Assembly: GCA_013397455.1 (NCBI GenBank)
Contig: VYZB01000171.1
Location: forward strand, 1,222,738 to 1,286,737
Length of the DNA: 64,000 nt
Direction of reading: 5' to 3'
DNA from: Crotophaga sulcirostris
Lineage: Eukaryota; Chordata; Aves; Cuculiformes; Crotophagidae
In this document: positions 10,816 to 21,700 of the stretch, piece after piece
How the letters are laid out: each line of letters opens with the position of its first letter
Position numbering within the stretch: the first letter of the stretch is position 1
Program-made: the position numbers and the translations under genes
Notes under the pieces: model-generated
What the model was told of the DNA's origin: nothing
Database searches by the model: none
The model's input: the letters and a program-made list of their open reading frames with translations, nothing else

Positions 10816-13800
10816 ATCTATGATAAAAGACACCATGGAAAAGGTGGTTTTCATTATTGGTATGTTATATATAAAATATATAGTATGAGGAAGGTGTTTA
10901 CCCGTGCATAAGAAATCTAATGGGCATGTGAAGAGACATGTTACAGGAGATGTCAATACTATTGATTTTGTTCTTTTTCAGATTGAAAGGTCTCCAAAAA
11001 TACAACTTTTTCAGTAGAATAGTCTTCCTTGGCTTCTGCTCATGTTTTGCACCACTCAGCAGGGCCTGTATCTTTGGTTCACCTTGGGTATTAACCTGCT
11101 CTGCTACCTACCATGTCATCAGAGCTTGCCACTTTTCTGCTATAGGAAGCTGAGCTCACATTTCTTTTTCAAGTATGTTCTGACAACCTATGCAGCTTTG
11201 TACCCAGCTAATATGTGCGTAGGTACTGAATTCAATCCAGCACTGTACACCAATCAAGTAAATGCACTTTGAGAACAGATGTGACATTTTGAAAATCCCA
11301 GCAAAACCTATTTCAGCAAATCATCAAGAAAAACATTCTATGAAGAATTTCTGAGAATAACAGAAAATGATTTTACTACTGCAACAACAGCAACAAAAAT
11401 AAACCCGTGGCAGGAACAGGAAAACACACTTGTTAAATAACAGCAAATCAGCCAGTGTGAAAATCTGATGAGAAGTTGTCGGCTGCAAATGAGTACGTGT
11501 GGATATACCATATCACACCACAGAGATACAGGATGTTATTAGTACAGTGTGAACCTTCACTCAGCCGTCATAAACCACAGGCTGTGCTCACTCTTGGGTT
11601 GTTTAACTAATTCTGAGATGCATTTCATGGAATCAGCTGTGCTGCTGTATAACTTACACCAACTGTTCTCCACCTGACAGAGTAAACTAAGCTGCTTCTT
11701 ATCACGTGGCAGAACTGCAGAAACAAAGCTGCATGTGCTTTCTCCTCCTCCCCACCTTCCTCAAACCCAAACTATTGTGGTAGTACACAGAGAACTTGGA
11801 CTCCACACCTGCAAATGCTTAAATGCATGCTGAATTTTACTTCTGCAACCTAGTTTGACATAGTACAGGTGTTTAATCCTGCCTGTAATTAAATAAATGG
11901 CAGGATTCCCACTGGGAGGAAGCTTAGTTCTTGTGCCATTGCAGGAACAGGAACATGTGCTGCCCACAGCAGTACATGTGATTTTTCTCACTAATCATGC
12001 GTTAATCAAGCCCTCTGTTCCAAATAATAACAAGTACATCGCGTTCCCAAGAGGCAGGTCTAGTGGTGCAGGCAAAGGTCAATACAGTTCATGCAGTTCT
12101 TACATGGTCAATATACAGTTTGCTCATTGCTAGGCTTAGAAAAGAAACGTGAATGCTGTTTATCTGTCATTTTAATTACTACCACAGCATTGACATGGTG
12201 GAGAAATCCACAGATGTGAAACAACAGCTGACAGATATATTTCCTGCACTACTCCTCTGAAAGAGGTAAAATACCTGATATTTTCTCTTCAGAAATATAC
12301 AGATGCTTTGCAAGAGTAACAGAAATCTTGTTAAGACCACATATATATATATGCACATATACAGTGACATCTTTGTAATTACTGAGAATCGGAGGGTCAG
12401 ACACAAGAAAAACTGAAGGTTTGCAAAAGTGGATAGTAGCCAAAACCAGAAATAGGCCATAGATTTCTTCACTCACAGTCTTCCTTTGAACATTAGGACA
12501 CAGTTCAAACAAGAAATATCAGCAAGCGTAGCAGCATCAGGCAAACATTAATGGACTTGCAGAGATGGGCTACGTGTATATGCTCTGCAGTTTTTGCTCT
12601 AAAGATAGGCATTTGCAACATGTTGAAATGCCCTAATATTTCTCTCTCCTCACCTAAGCAATTTATCTGACCTTTCCATATCAATTCTTGTGCAATATGG
12701 ACAGCTTTAACCAGGCAAGACAAACAAAAGCCAACATACATGACTGCAGTCACATTATCTGTCTTGGATACTTTTGCCCATGGATTGCCACAGCTGTATT
12801 AGCTGAATAGTGAATGAACAGCAGCACTTTTGCAGATTTAACCTTTGCTTTATATTACTTCTCATTTTTCGAGTCACAAGGAGCTTATTCTCCCTTCTTG
12901 AGCTCACCTGCAAAAAGCACCGTTTCCTTCCTCTGCCACAAAACATGCACACACAGGGTAAAGACAGAAGAAACACTGTTATCATTTCTCCTTGGCTGAC
13001 TTGAAGAGATCAAGTAGCTAAAAGCCACAGTGTCTCTGCCTTGTTTACATTCCTGCTGAGCAGGTACAGGGAGGGCACAGGCCCAGATGTGTCCACCAGG
13101 GCACTGCTACACACATACAGCACCTCCTCTAGAAACTGAAGCTCTGCCAAAGGGAAACTCAAGGGTCTTTTCACAGTATCTAAGGTGGGGATTAACACTT
13201 GCAATTGTGTGCAGGTTTTAATTTCCTTGAGGCAACATTTCTCATGCCATAAAGGCATATTTCTGCGGTTTATTTTGCCTCTGGTTACTCAGCATACCTC
13301 TCATAAAAAGAGTAATAGAATATTATCTGACTTGCTCTTGCTGTTTTGCAGATCATATTTTGCCAGCAATGCCTCGCCCAGTCTGAGGACGCCTTCAAAG
13401 CACTAGTCAAGAAAGACTCTTTTCCACATTTTTTAAACCTGAACTTGTCCTTTCATGTTAAATTTCTAAGTGTCTGACTTGGCCCAAATTTTCACAATTC
13501 CTGAATCCAAATACCTCCCCTTTTGCATATGTGACAATGAAACAATTTTTTCAGGGAATGAATGTGAGGATTTTTGGAAAGTCGGGCCTCTGAAGCATTG
13601 GTTACATTGGATTTAACCACAGCTGTGCTATCCCAAATAATTAGGTATTTTTGAAAATATGAGCAAAATTTGTATTTTTTCAATGTTGACTGCTTCGATA
13701 GTGACTTTTTCACACCAGTGGGTCAGTGAGGTAGCACATGTAGTAAGTTTCAGAAGAGCTCTTTTTTTGTCTCTCCTTGTTCATAGAGTGAGGGCAAATC

Positions 13801-15159
13801 TCCCTACATACAAATTTTCATAGACTCATTTGTGGTGTGATTCCAGATCTATTAAACAAAAGTTTTCCTCACAACTGAGATGTTGTTAGAAATAGATTGT
13901 TAGCTATGAATCTTCACCCCTTTCCTTCACCAAAAATATTTACTTTGGCAAGCAAAATATTGCTTTATATCTTGAGGGCTCTGTATTTGACCCCAGACAA
14001 GACTCCTCTGGCCCTTTCCATAGCTATAGGTCAGAAAAATCACCACAGTCCAAACCCTTTAATTTTTATATGTAGGCACAATGACTTGAGTAAGTTGGTC
14101 CTCACCTTCTTTTCAGCAAAGCCAGAGACAGACTTGCCAGTGGTGGTGTTGAGCAGGATTTTGCCTTGCATCATACACACAAACAGCACCAGGAATCCAA
14201 GGAGGAGAAACGATCAGGGTTTTCTGAGCTATGGAGATAGCTCCCACCTGAAGCCCTTGCCTGTGCGGGTCCTCATGTCTTCCCTGGCCACATACAGTTG
14301 ATTGCTGCACTCACGTGGCATGCACGTTGTTGCAGATGCTAACAGCTGGGTGCACTTGGGTTGGCACTGCTGAGGGCCCGTTATCTCCCTGTTGCCAGCC
14401 GCAGCCATCTCCAGTTCATGGGCAGTGTGTGCAAAGAATACGGACCTTGGTGCTGGGGGGCACCAAGCCAGGGATGTTCAGATCCAGCCAGCAGAGAGGA
14501 AAGGAAAACAAACGAGTGAGAGGGAGACAGGGTATCTTGGGAAACTGCAAAAGTCTTATCTAACAGACCCCCAGGGTCATAACACCACCAGTCTGGCCCA
14601 TTGCCCCAGACATTTTTTCCAGTTGCTCCCGGTATCATATGGCACTGAATGCCTGCATTCTTCTGCTGCACTGCCCACTTGTCTACTTTTGCATTGCAAT
14701 TAATAAAGTCCCAACTGCCTTTGTGTAGTTCTTGTGAACCACTACTCAATGCCGATACATTAATTCTTTTGGAAAAGTTTGCAACATTTGAATCTAATTG
14801 CTCTTGGCAAGGAGGGACAGATACACTATTGCTAAACTGTCAGCAGCTTGCACTGTGGTGACTGTTTCAAACTTCTAGGGTTTAACTGGAAAAGAAGCTG
14901 GGGGGAAAGCCTTCTGAAGCAGTAACAGTTTCCAGTGAAACAAGCAGCGCTTGCACAAAGCTTGCTGCGCTGCTACAAGCTGCACTCTTGATTTTCGCTA
15001 TTAAACTGCTTGAAATTTTACACAGACTTTACTGAGAACATTTTTTTCAAACAATAATTTGAGTAATCATAGTGTCTTCATATTGACTTCTGCTGTTAGA
15101 CATTCATATCTACTGTAGCAATCTCCACTGAAGCAGAAAGCTACACGCAAGTGGGGAAG
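10816..15159. other. Intergenic, no gene seen
   Basis: AT-rich non-coding sequence with a CA/TA alternating tract at 12338-12363. Positions 14230-14500 are GC-richer and open in several frames (14381-14749 minus, 14392-14703 plus) without any domain signature. Confidence 0.5.
12338..12363. repeat. Alternating CA/TA microsatellite
   Basis: 26 consecutive bases alternate purine and pyrimidine: CACA, (TA)n, TGCACA, TATACA. The tract is a short compound dinucleotide repeat that may be polymorphic. Confidence 0.75.
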
Positions 15160-15285
15160 TGATGCCTGGATGAGCTGAAGTAACTTCCTAAGGTTATGCA
15201 TAAAATCTGTGGCTTGATGCAGGAAATGAGCTCAGATCTTGCAAGTCGTGGTCCAGTGACTTTGTCCAAACAGACAGTGGTCATG
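15160..15285 (-). repeat. MIR-like SINE relic (minus)
   Basis: Read on the plus strand, AAGTAACTTCCTAAGGTTAT, then TCTGTGGC, then GAGCTCAGATCTT, then GTGGTCCAGTG follows the reverse-complement MIR core: AAGTAACTTGCCCAAGGTCA, then GAGTGGC, then GAACTCAGGTCTC, then AGTCCAGTG. The copy is diverged but collinear over about 120 bases. It lies 50 bases left of a CR1 end in the same orientation. Confidence 0.65.
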
Positions 15286-15334
15286 AGCCGTTCCGCTGAA
15301 TGACAACACTGAAGAGGAAAGGACATTTCCCAGA

Positions 15335-15443
15335 AATCACAGTATCACAGTATAACCAGGTTGGAAGAGACCTCTGAGATCATCAAGTCCAACCTATAAG
15401 CCAACACTAACACCATCTCATCACCTAAACCATGGCACTGAGT
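15335..15443 (-). mobile_element. CR1 LINE 3' end, severely 5'-truncated
   Basis: CR1 is the dominant avian non-LTR retrotransposon. The copy starts at its 3' tail (AATCACAGTATCACAGTATA) and continues CCAGGTTGGAAGAGACCTCT, GATCATCAAGTCCAACCT, then CACCTAAACCATGGCACTGA, which are hallmark words of CR1 3' ends read in reverse. It breaks off near 15443. Its own CCATGG supplies the ATG of a spurious 163-codon plus ORF (15432-15923). Confidence 0.93.
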
Positions 15444-18164
15444 AATGGCAAAACCCAGACTCAAAAAGGCAAACAAAACCTCACTGCTACAAAATCCTCC
15501 ATGGATGATGTGGAATCAGCACCTGGGCATGGCCAGGATGGAATTCACCTTTGTGAGAATGTCTGTCTCCAAGCCAGAGAACCCCAACAAGAACAAAGAA
15601 CCCAGCACTGTGAACAAAGTCTCATGATAACTATGGGCAGCGACAAAACATCCTTGGAAGCTTTATCTGTGCTGGAGCCAGCTGGATCTGCTTCCTTTGC
15701 AAAGCAAGTAGGAAGCAAGAGGAAGACAGGGAGAATGCCTGTCAAAAGCAGGTATGGCCACTCCCACCCTCCTGGCAGCACCAAAAGCATCAAGCTGGGT
15801 CTCCACAGCACTGCCCACATTTCTCTGTCCCACGTCCACCCTGCTTTCTGGCAGGAAGTAATGTATTTTATTATTATTATTTTTTGGCCAGCATTGCCAA
15901 GAAGCCTTGCACTGGCTTTATAAAGCCCCACTGAAATCCTAAAGGAAGGAATAAGTCTCAGATTCGTGTTAGCTTAAGCTCAGGGATAAATCTCACCTGC
16001 AGCATCTAGATGGCCAGTTTCTGCATTCATTGGACGTACTACACTTTAAGATAGCACATCCAAAGACATGTCCAAATGTAGGAGTTGGCCAGAGTAAACA
16101 AGAGTTCAGTTCATGCACCAGCAGACACAGTCTCATATTCATAACTGCCTCTGGGTGACATGAACATCCAAAAAGCATCCTGCACCTGGAAAGCAAAGGG
16201 CTGCAGCAGCTGCCTTGCTTTGACCCAGAGTTCTTTCCTCTGAGATCCCTGTGTTGCATTGCTCCAAGAATCTCAGATATATCTCCTCAGCATACCAACT
16301 CTTGACAGACCTACCTAGTAAATACACAACACATAGTATGACACTTTGACAGCTGCTCTGCCATGAACATAGCTTAGAGTCCTCTTTTACCATTCTGCTC
16401 AGCTGTGGCAGAAGTTGCCTCAGGGAGCCTGAAGGACGGTATCACTACTGTTAGTGGGCACTAGGGTCTGCCTAGGGCCTGCTGTAGGGCCCCACTTCCT
16501 CACGCTTATTGATAGAGTAAGTATTTCTACTAATTTTTCAACACCTAATATATTGCACAAAAAGCAGAATGATCTAATGACTTGCTTAGCACCAACCAAA
16601 ATAATGAAAAAAAAACCCAAATACCAAAATAATCCCCACCAAGAACCTCAAACAAACAGGAAGGACACTATAGTGGTTTGTAACTTAATTTCATTTTGCA
16701 GGTCATCTGCTATTTTCCACTAGAGGTCTGAATGCTATTGAGAAATTTCATATATGAACATCCAGCCTTTATGAATATGATTTTTATTTTTGAGACACTT
16801 TTGGCTCAGAACAGTGAACTGTTCATTTTGAACTTAATTTCTCAAATATTTATTTACCGCATAGACACAGACCATAGACTATGACTTCTGCATCAGTGGA
16901 CCATAGATTGTGTAAGGATGTTTGCAATTGGGAGTAATGGCATGCAAATTCATAGCTCTGGGTTTCTGCTGAGAGAGAGAGAGCTGAACAGTACTTGGCA
17001 TCAGGCTGGAAATAGGAAGCTGCAAAATCTAGGGTCTTTGGCAAAAGTGTGAAAAAAACATAGCAAATGTTAAGAAACCAGGTCAGCTGCACTGTGTTGC
17101 CTTCAGTTGGTCTGTATCAGCAAACCACAAGCATCTCACTTGAAATGAGCTTTAGTGGTCCCCACACACATGTGAACACACACACAATATCCAGGAAGGT
17201 AACCATAAAATTTACCCAGCAAACAGCACAACAACTGGCAGGAGATATCTGGCTGCTGCTTGAAAGATTAATGGCAAACCACCAATATCCTTCATGCCTA
17301 GCTTCACACAGCTTTGTTTATTATTTATTATTTATGGGGCAGCTGAGAGAAAATTCTAGGATGGTCGACCTCTATTTAGTAAGTGGTACAGTGTGCATGA
17401 GGGAAAAATGGAAAAGGCCATGTGCACCTTTGGTATGAAAAAAGCTTACAGCAAACAATTCACACTCTAGCAGCTCTCATGCTCCCCATAGGAATCACAC
17501 AACAAGTTAGTGTGAATTTATTTCTCCAGAAACAATGTTATTGTCTGTTCAATTCTGACAAGTGTGAACTGCAAGGATAAAGGTCTGGAAATGCTATAAT
17601 AAGACATATTTGAGTAAAGAAGATTTTAACAAATGCCTGTGTGCTGGGCTACTTCACTCTTCAGGTTATGCTCTTTGTCTTATACCAAGGATAGCAGCAA
17701 CCTTTCACCAAGATGCTTTGAAATTCAGAGAAATGAGGCTTCATGGTTTTTATGAGAGACAACAAATGAAAGTTAAGGACTTGCAGAAAAATTGTTATTA
17801 ACCTACCAAAACTGGGACAGATATATGAAATGTGAGAACAGGAAGGAAAATACTCCATAAAGACTTGTCTACTCACACAGGTTACACTTATATCTGGATT
17901 TTATGGAGCTATATGGTTTTGAGACATCTCTCTCCTTATATTTGGGTAGTTTATGTATCACTCCTTATCGTTTCAAAACAGTGGAGAGAAAATAGAGGAA
18001 AATTTGTTGTTAGTAAATATTTCTCAGTGTTTCCAAGAATGTTGAACTTTCCTGGAGGGAAAAGTCCCAGCTACTATTTCAGGAACCCATCCTATCATGC
18101 TGTCAGCTTGTTCAGTCTCTCCTTTAAAGAAGAGTCATACAACTAGCATGGAAATATTCTTCAG
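15444..18164. other. Intergenic, no gene seen
   Basis: Positions 15444-15850 are moderately GC-rich with ORFs on both strands but no domains. An ATT repeat lies at 15867-15885, an (AG)n patch at 16974-16983, an AC-rich patch at 17161-17187 and an ATTT/ATT patch at 17313-17335. Otherwise plain AT-rich sequence. Confidence 0.5.
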
Positions 18165-18327
18165 CACAGAGAGCAGCTGTATGGAATAAAAGCATAACAA
18201 GTGCCAACTGAGTCAGATCACTGGTCCATGTTGCACGGTATTCTTTTTCAATACTGAAAAAACAAATGCTATTTGGGAAGTACATGTGAGTGAAGACACA
18301 TTCTTCTCTCCTTTCTCCTATTGGGAG

Positions 18328-18341
18328 GTGCTAGGGGGCAC
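18328..18341 (+). promoter_or_regulatory. CTCF-like motif within ancient CR1 (candidate)
   Basis: GTGCTAGGGGGCAC matches 11 of 14 positions of CCASYAGRKGGCRS, with all of the SYAGRKGGCRS core. The site is also part of a palindrome, GGTGC-TAGGGG-GCACC. Motif evidence only. Confidence 0.35.
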
Positions 18342-18636
18342 CTCCTTGCCTATTTGCCTCTAGTATTCATAGAATGTGTCTTTCTCTTTCTGAATCTTCT
18401 GACAACATCTGCAGCAAGTTCCTGAAGTTTGCTGCCCAATGGATAAATAAATATTTCCTTTTACTAACTTTAAGATGATGCTCTACTAATTTAATCAACT
18501 AGTACAGGCCCACAAGGATTCTGCCACCATCACGTTATCACAAATCTCAACATTCTTTTTTTCTAAACTAAACAGTCCTAGATTTTTCAGTCTCTTCAGG
18601 CAGCTCCTCCATCCTCTTGAACATTATAGCTGACTT

Positions 18637-18663
18637 TTCTGCACCTTCTGCACCTTCTCCACC
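18637..18663. repeat. 9-bp tandem repeat inside the ancient CR1
   Basis: Three consecutive copies of TTCTGCACC, the last with one change (TTCTCCACC). Probably slippage within the CR1 segment that normally reads like CTTTTCTGTACCTT. Confidence 0.8.
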
Positions 18664-18720
18664 TTTGCTAAATCCTTTTTGAGATGCAGAGACCAGGAAA
18701 GTTTAGCATTATGTAAGCAT

Positions 18721-21700
18721 GATTTAGATTATTAGATTAGTAATGCAAATATAGAACTCAAGCATATTTTGATGCTATACCTAAAAAAAAAAGCAAACCT
18801 ATCCTTTTTACAGTTCTTGGAACTTGGATTTATTTAATCCTTTGACAATTTTCATAGTCTAAAATCTGATAATTGTTTTCAAGGAAAAAACCTTAGAAAG
18901 TGTCTTAGAAAACTAATTTTGCAAGAATTTGCTTGGGTGTCTGAAGTATTGTAGGCTACTATCAAAACAGGTCTGCTTACTTTTCAGGGCTAAAAATTAA
19001 GCAGACATCCTTCTAAGTTTGGCAAGCTCTTAGTCTTATTTTTATGTTGAACATGATATGATGATTACAAATTCATAATAAATTTAACATAATTAATTGA
19101 GAATTGATTGCATTAGGCATTGCAACTCTGATAACCCATCAGAATTGCCACCATATAACATATAAAGCCATACTCAGAAAAATTAAATATTGGATGTTAC
19201 AGCTAAGTTTTACAGATAAATTTTAAGGATAAGGCTGAAACCAAAGCAGTTCATAGGATGAAATTTCCTTTTGTGCTGAAGGCTGCTGCTAAACTATATA
19301 GTATGGGTAACACTTTTAAACTATAGCATTTGAGGGAATTCTCCCTACTATAAACTGGAGTTGTTTATTGCTTTTGCAGTTATTTTTACCAGTTCACTAG
19401 ACTCTTACATATGTGTATGGAAATCACCTGCCTCACATTGCTTTTGCTCTAAGCAAACTTGGCAGTTTTGCTAAATCTGCTTCTTGTTTTCTGCCAGGAT
19501 GTTTTGGAAATGGACTAGACAGCAGCCCCACCAATTGCTACAAAACCATCATTTACCAGACAGAGGAACTGATGCTTATGGATTTGTGCCAAAAACAATT
19601 GACCTGGTTATCCTGACTGGGTAAATATCAGAATATTGGTAAAGAATCTAAGAAGTATATTCATGTCTTCATCCTAAAATCCTATTAATTGATACTTTTG
19701 CCAAAGGGAATGGAAAAAAAACCCACAAAATACAACACTGGATAATCACTGTAAAAATTATTGGATGCTGCTTCTACACTGTGTAAACTGCTGGAATATT
19801 GTCAATCCTTGCATCTTTATATGCATTCAGTCTACTGAAATCTGTATGAGTCCGAAATTGCTGCACAGGCTGGGGAGAAGTTTAATGCAGCCCTAGTGGG
19901 TTTGATAGCTCCAAAAGGAAACATCTAATCATTTTAATTTCACATTTCCTTAGCCTTGATTAATTTCCTACCTCCCTCTGCAGGTAACAACAACTTGCTT
20001 CCTACCTCCCCTCCTGAGAACCCAACAAAGCCCAAGGCATGTAAGCAAAGGCTTGCAGGGAAGTCCTCCAGTCTCTCATGTTCTGTGTTGGGAAATGTGA
20101 CCCTTGTGACTTCAATACTCAGTATTCTATGTATGGCAGAGTTGTCTTGCTAGCTCTCATCCCAGGGAACTGTGTCTTCTCACAGGAGGACAGTAGGAAG
20201 AAAAGAAACACACTGGTAGATGGTATCTCCCAGTCTGGTTGATAAATCTACCTGGGCCAGCCAGTCTGTGCTCTACCTCTACTTGGGGCTCAGGCAAGGC
20301 CACTTACCACCTCTCTACTGTGCTAACAGTACATATTTTAGCTTGTGTCATGTAAAGATGAAGAGAGGCTGTCAGAATATCCTGGGATGTCCTCATCTGA
20401 AAATGTCTTTGAAAAATTCTTTATTTTGGGGCAATGTGGACCATTCTGATACCAGAATATTGTCACCTGAAGGACAGCTTTTCTACCTGGAGAGTCTGCT
20501 GCAGAAAGGTTAGGACCTGAGGGTGGCAAGGAGATCATTTCCCCATCCCTCTTAACATGGATGGTAGGATTTCAGCATGAAGTCAGAGTCTGAGGGGGCA
20601 CTTTTGTGGATGTGAAAGGAAAGTGTAACTCTTTTAAGTCAGGATACGATGCTGTTGGGAATCAAGAAAGTCATTTTCTATAACTGGAAACAAATTTCAA
20701 AAGCAGACTGATTCTTTTTTTTCATGTCTTCAGACATGCCAGCTTAAAGCTAATCAGGCAAAGTAATTCTTTTCTAGTCCTCTGAGTTTTGAGCTAATGT
20801 GTTTTGCTGGCTAAAGGATTCGATATTAGCCCTACCATAAACAGCCATGAAATCTGGGATGTCTTTTGTATCCTTGTGATTCATGCAGAGACCTGTAGCA
20901 TTTCATACCCATACCATATAAAAATTTGCCTTGATCAAGATAAAAATGATGTTTTGTTTATAAAAATGAACTAGCTGTCAAAGAGCTGAGTAAATTTGAA
21001 GAGTTAAAGTAAATCAGTGCTAAAAGAAGGGCAAAGAACAAAATGTCATTGCAATTCTTTCTCATTCAGAGGAGAAAACAGAATCCTTTCTGATTTCTGT
21101 AACATCACCTGCAGAGGGGCAGCCAGCCTCAGAGTTGTGTTGGACTGCACCTCCTCACTGCTGCTTTCATAACAGCATCACTCACACTCCTGTGAGCAAA
21201 TCTGAGCACAGAAGTGCTTTGAAACAACACTAGGTGCAATTCCTTCCCACTTTGGACCTGGGAAAAAGCGTTCCCCCAGTGTTAGCATGAGAACTTTCAT
21301 GAGTAAAGAGAAAAAGATTTGGTTCAATGTCCACATACTTCAAATGAACTTCCTTCCTACATATATGGGTACAGAAATATAAACCTCCTCTCTGTTTCCC
21401 AAGAAATTACCATCTGTGTTCATTGCTTTCCACGTTCTCGGTTTTCAGGAAGAGCTGTAATCCAGCTACAGTCATAGCCCTTGACTTTTAATTTCCAGAG
21501 CAGTGCAGACTTTCAGGCCCTCACAGCATTGCTCCTAACACATCACCACTGCCCATGAGAACAAAATCAAACCTACCGTATCAGTCTGGGATCTCTTTCT
21601 GTAACTGCACACTTGGCAGGAGGGGAGGAGGAAGGAGGTGAAAGCAGGGAGCTTTGTTGAGGTTGTAGCTGTATGAATAAAAAATGCTGAAATTTTCATC

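Larger units (their letters stand above)
18165..18720 (-). mobile_element. Ancient CR1 LINE 3' region, heavily degraded
   Basis: Collinear with the old reptile/archosaur CR1 3' end read in reverse. The ordered words are GTCAGATCACTGGTCCATG near 18210, CTGCCCAATGGATAAATAAA and ATATTTCCTTTTACTAACTT around 18430-18470, CTACTAATTTAATC near 18485, TCAGTCTCTTC and TCCTCCATCCTCTTGAAC around 18590-18620, and TTTTTGAGATGCAGAGACCAG at about 18677-18697. In less decayed copies these correspond to the CAGACCAATGGTCCAT, AAATATTTCCTTTTATTAG, CTATTAATTTCAT, AGTCTCTC and TTTTTGAGATGGGGCGACCAGAA segments. The copy is far more diverged than the CR1 ends at 15335 and 50717, so it is much older. Confidence 0.75.

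Noticed and set aside
13091..13104. CCACCAGGGCACTG as a CTCF site
   Set aside because: The GGC part of the core is lost (CAC instead), so it is weaker than the two sites reported.
15432..15923. 163-codon plus-strand ORF
   Set aside because: Its ATG lies inside the CR1 3' end, it has no domain or conserved motif, and an overlapping minus ORF is also open. Looks like chance in GC-richer DNA.
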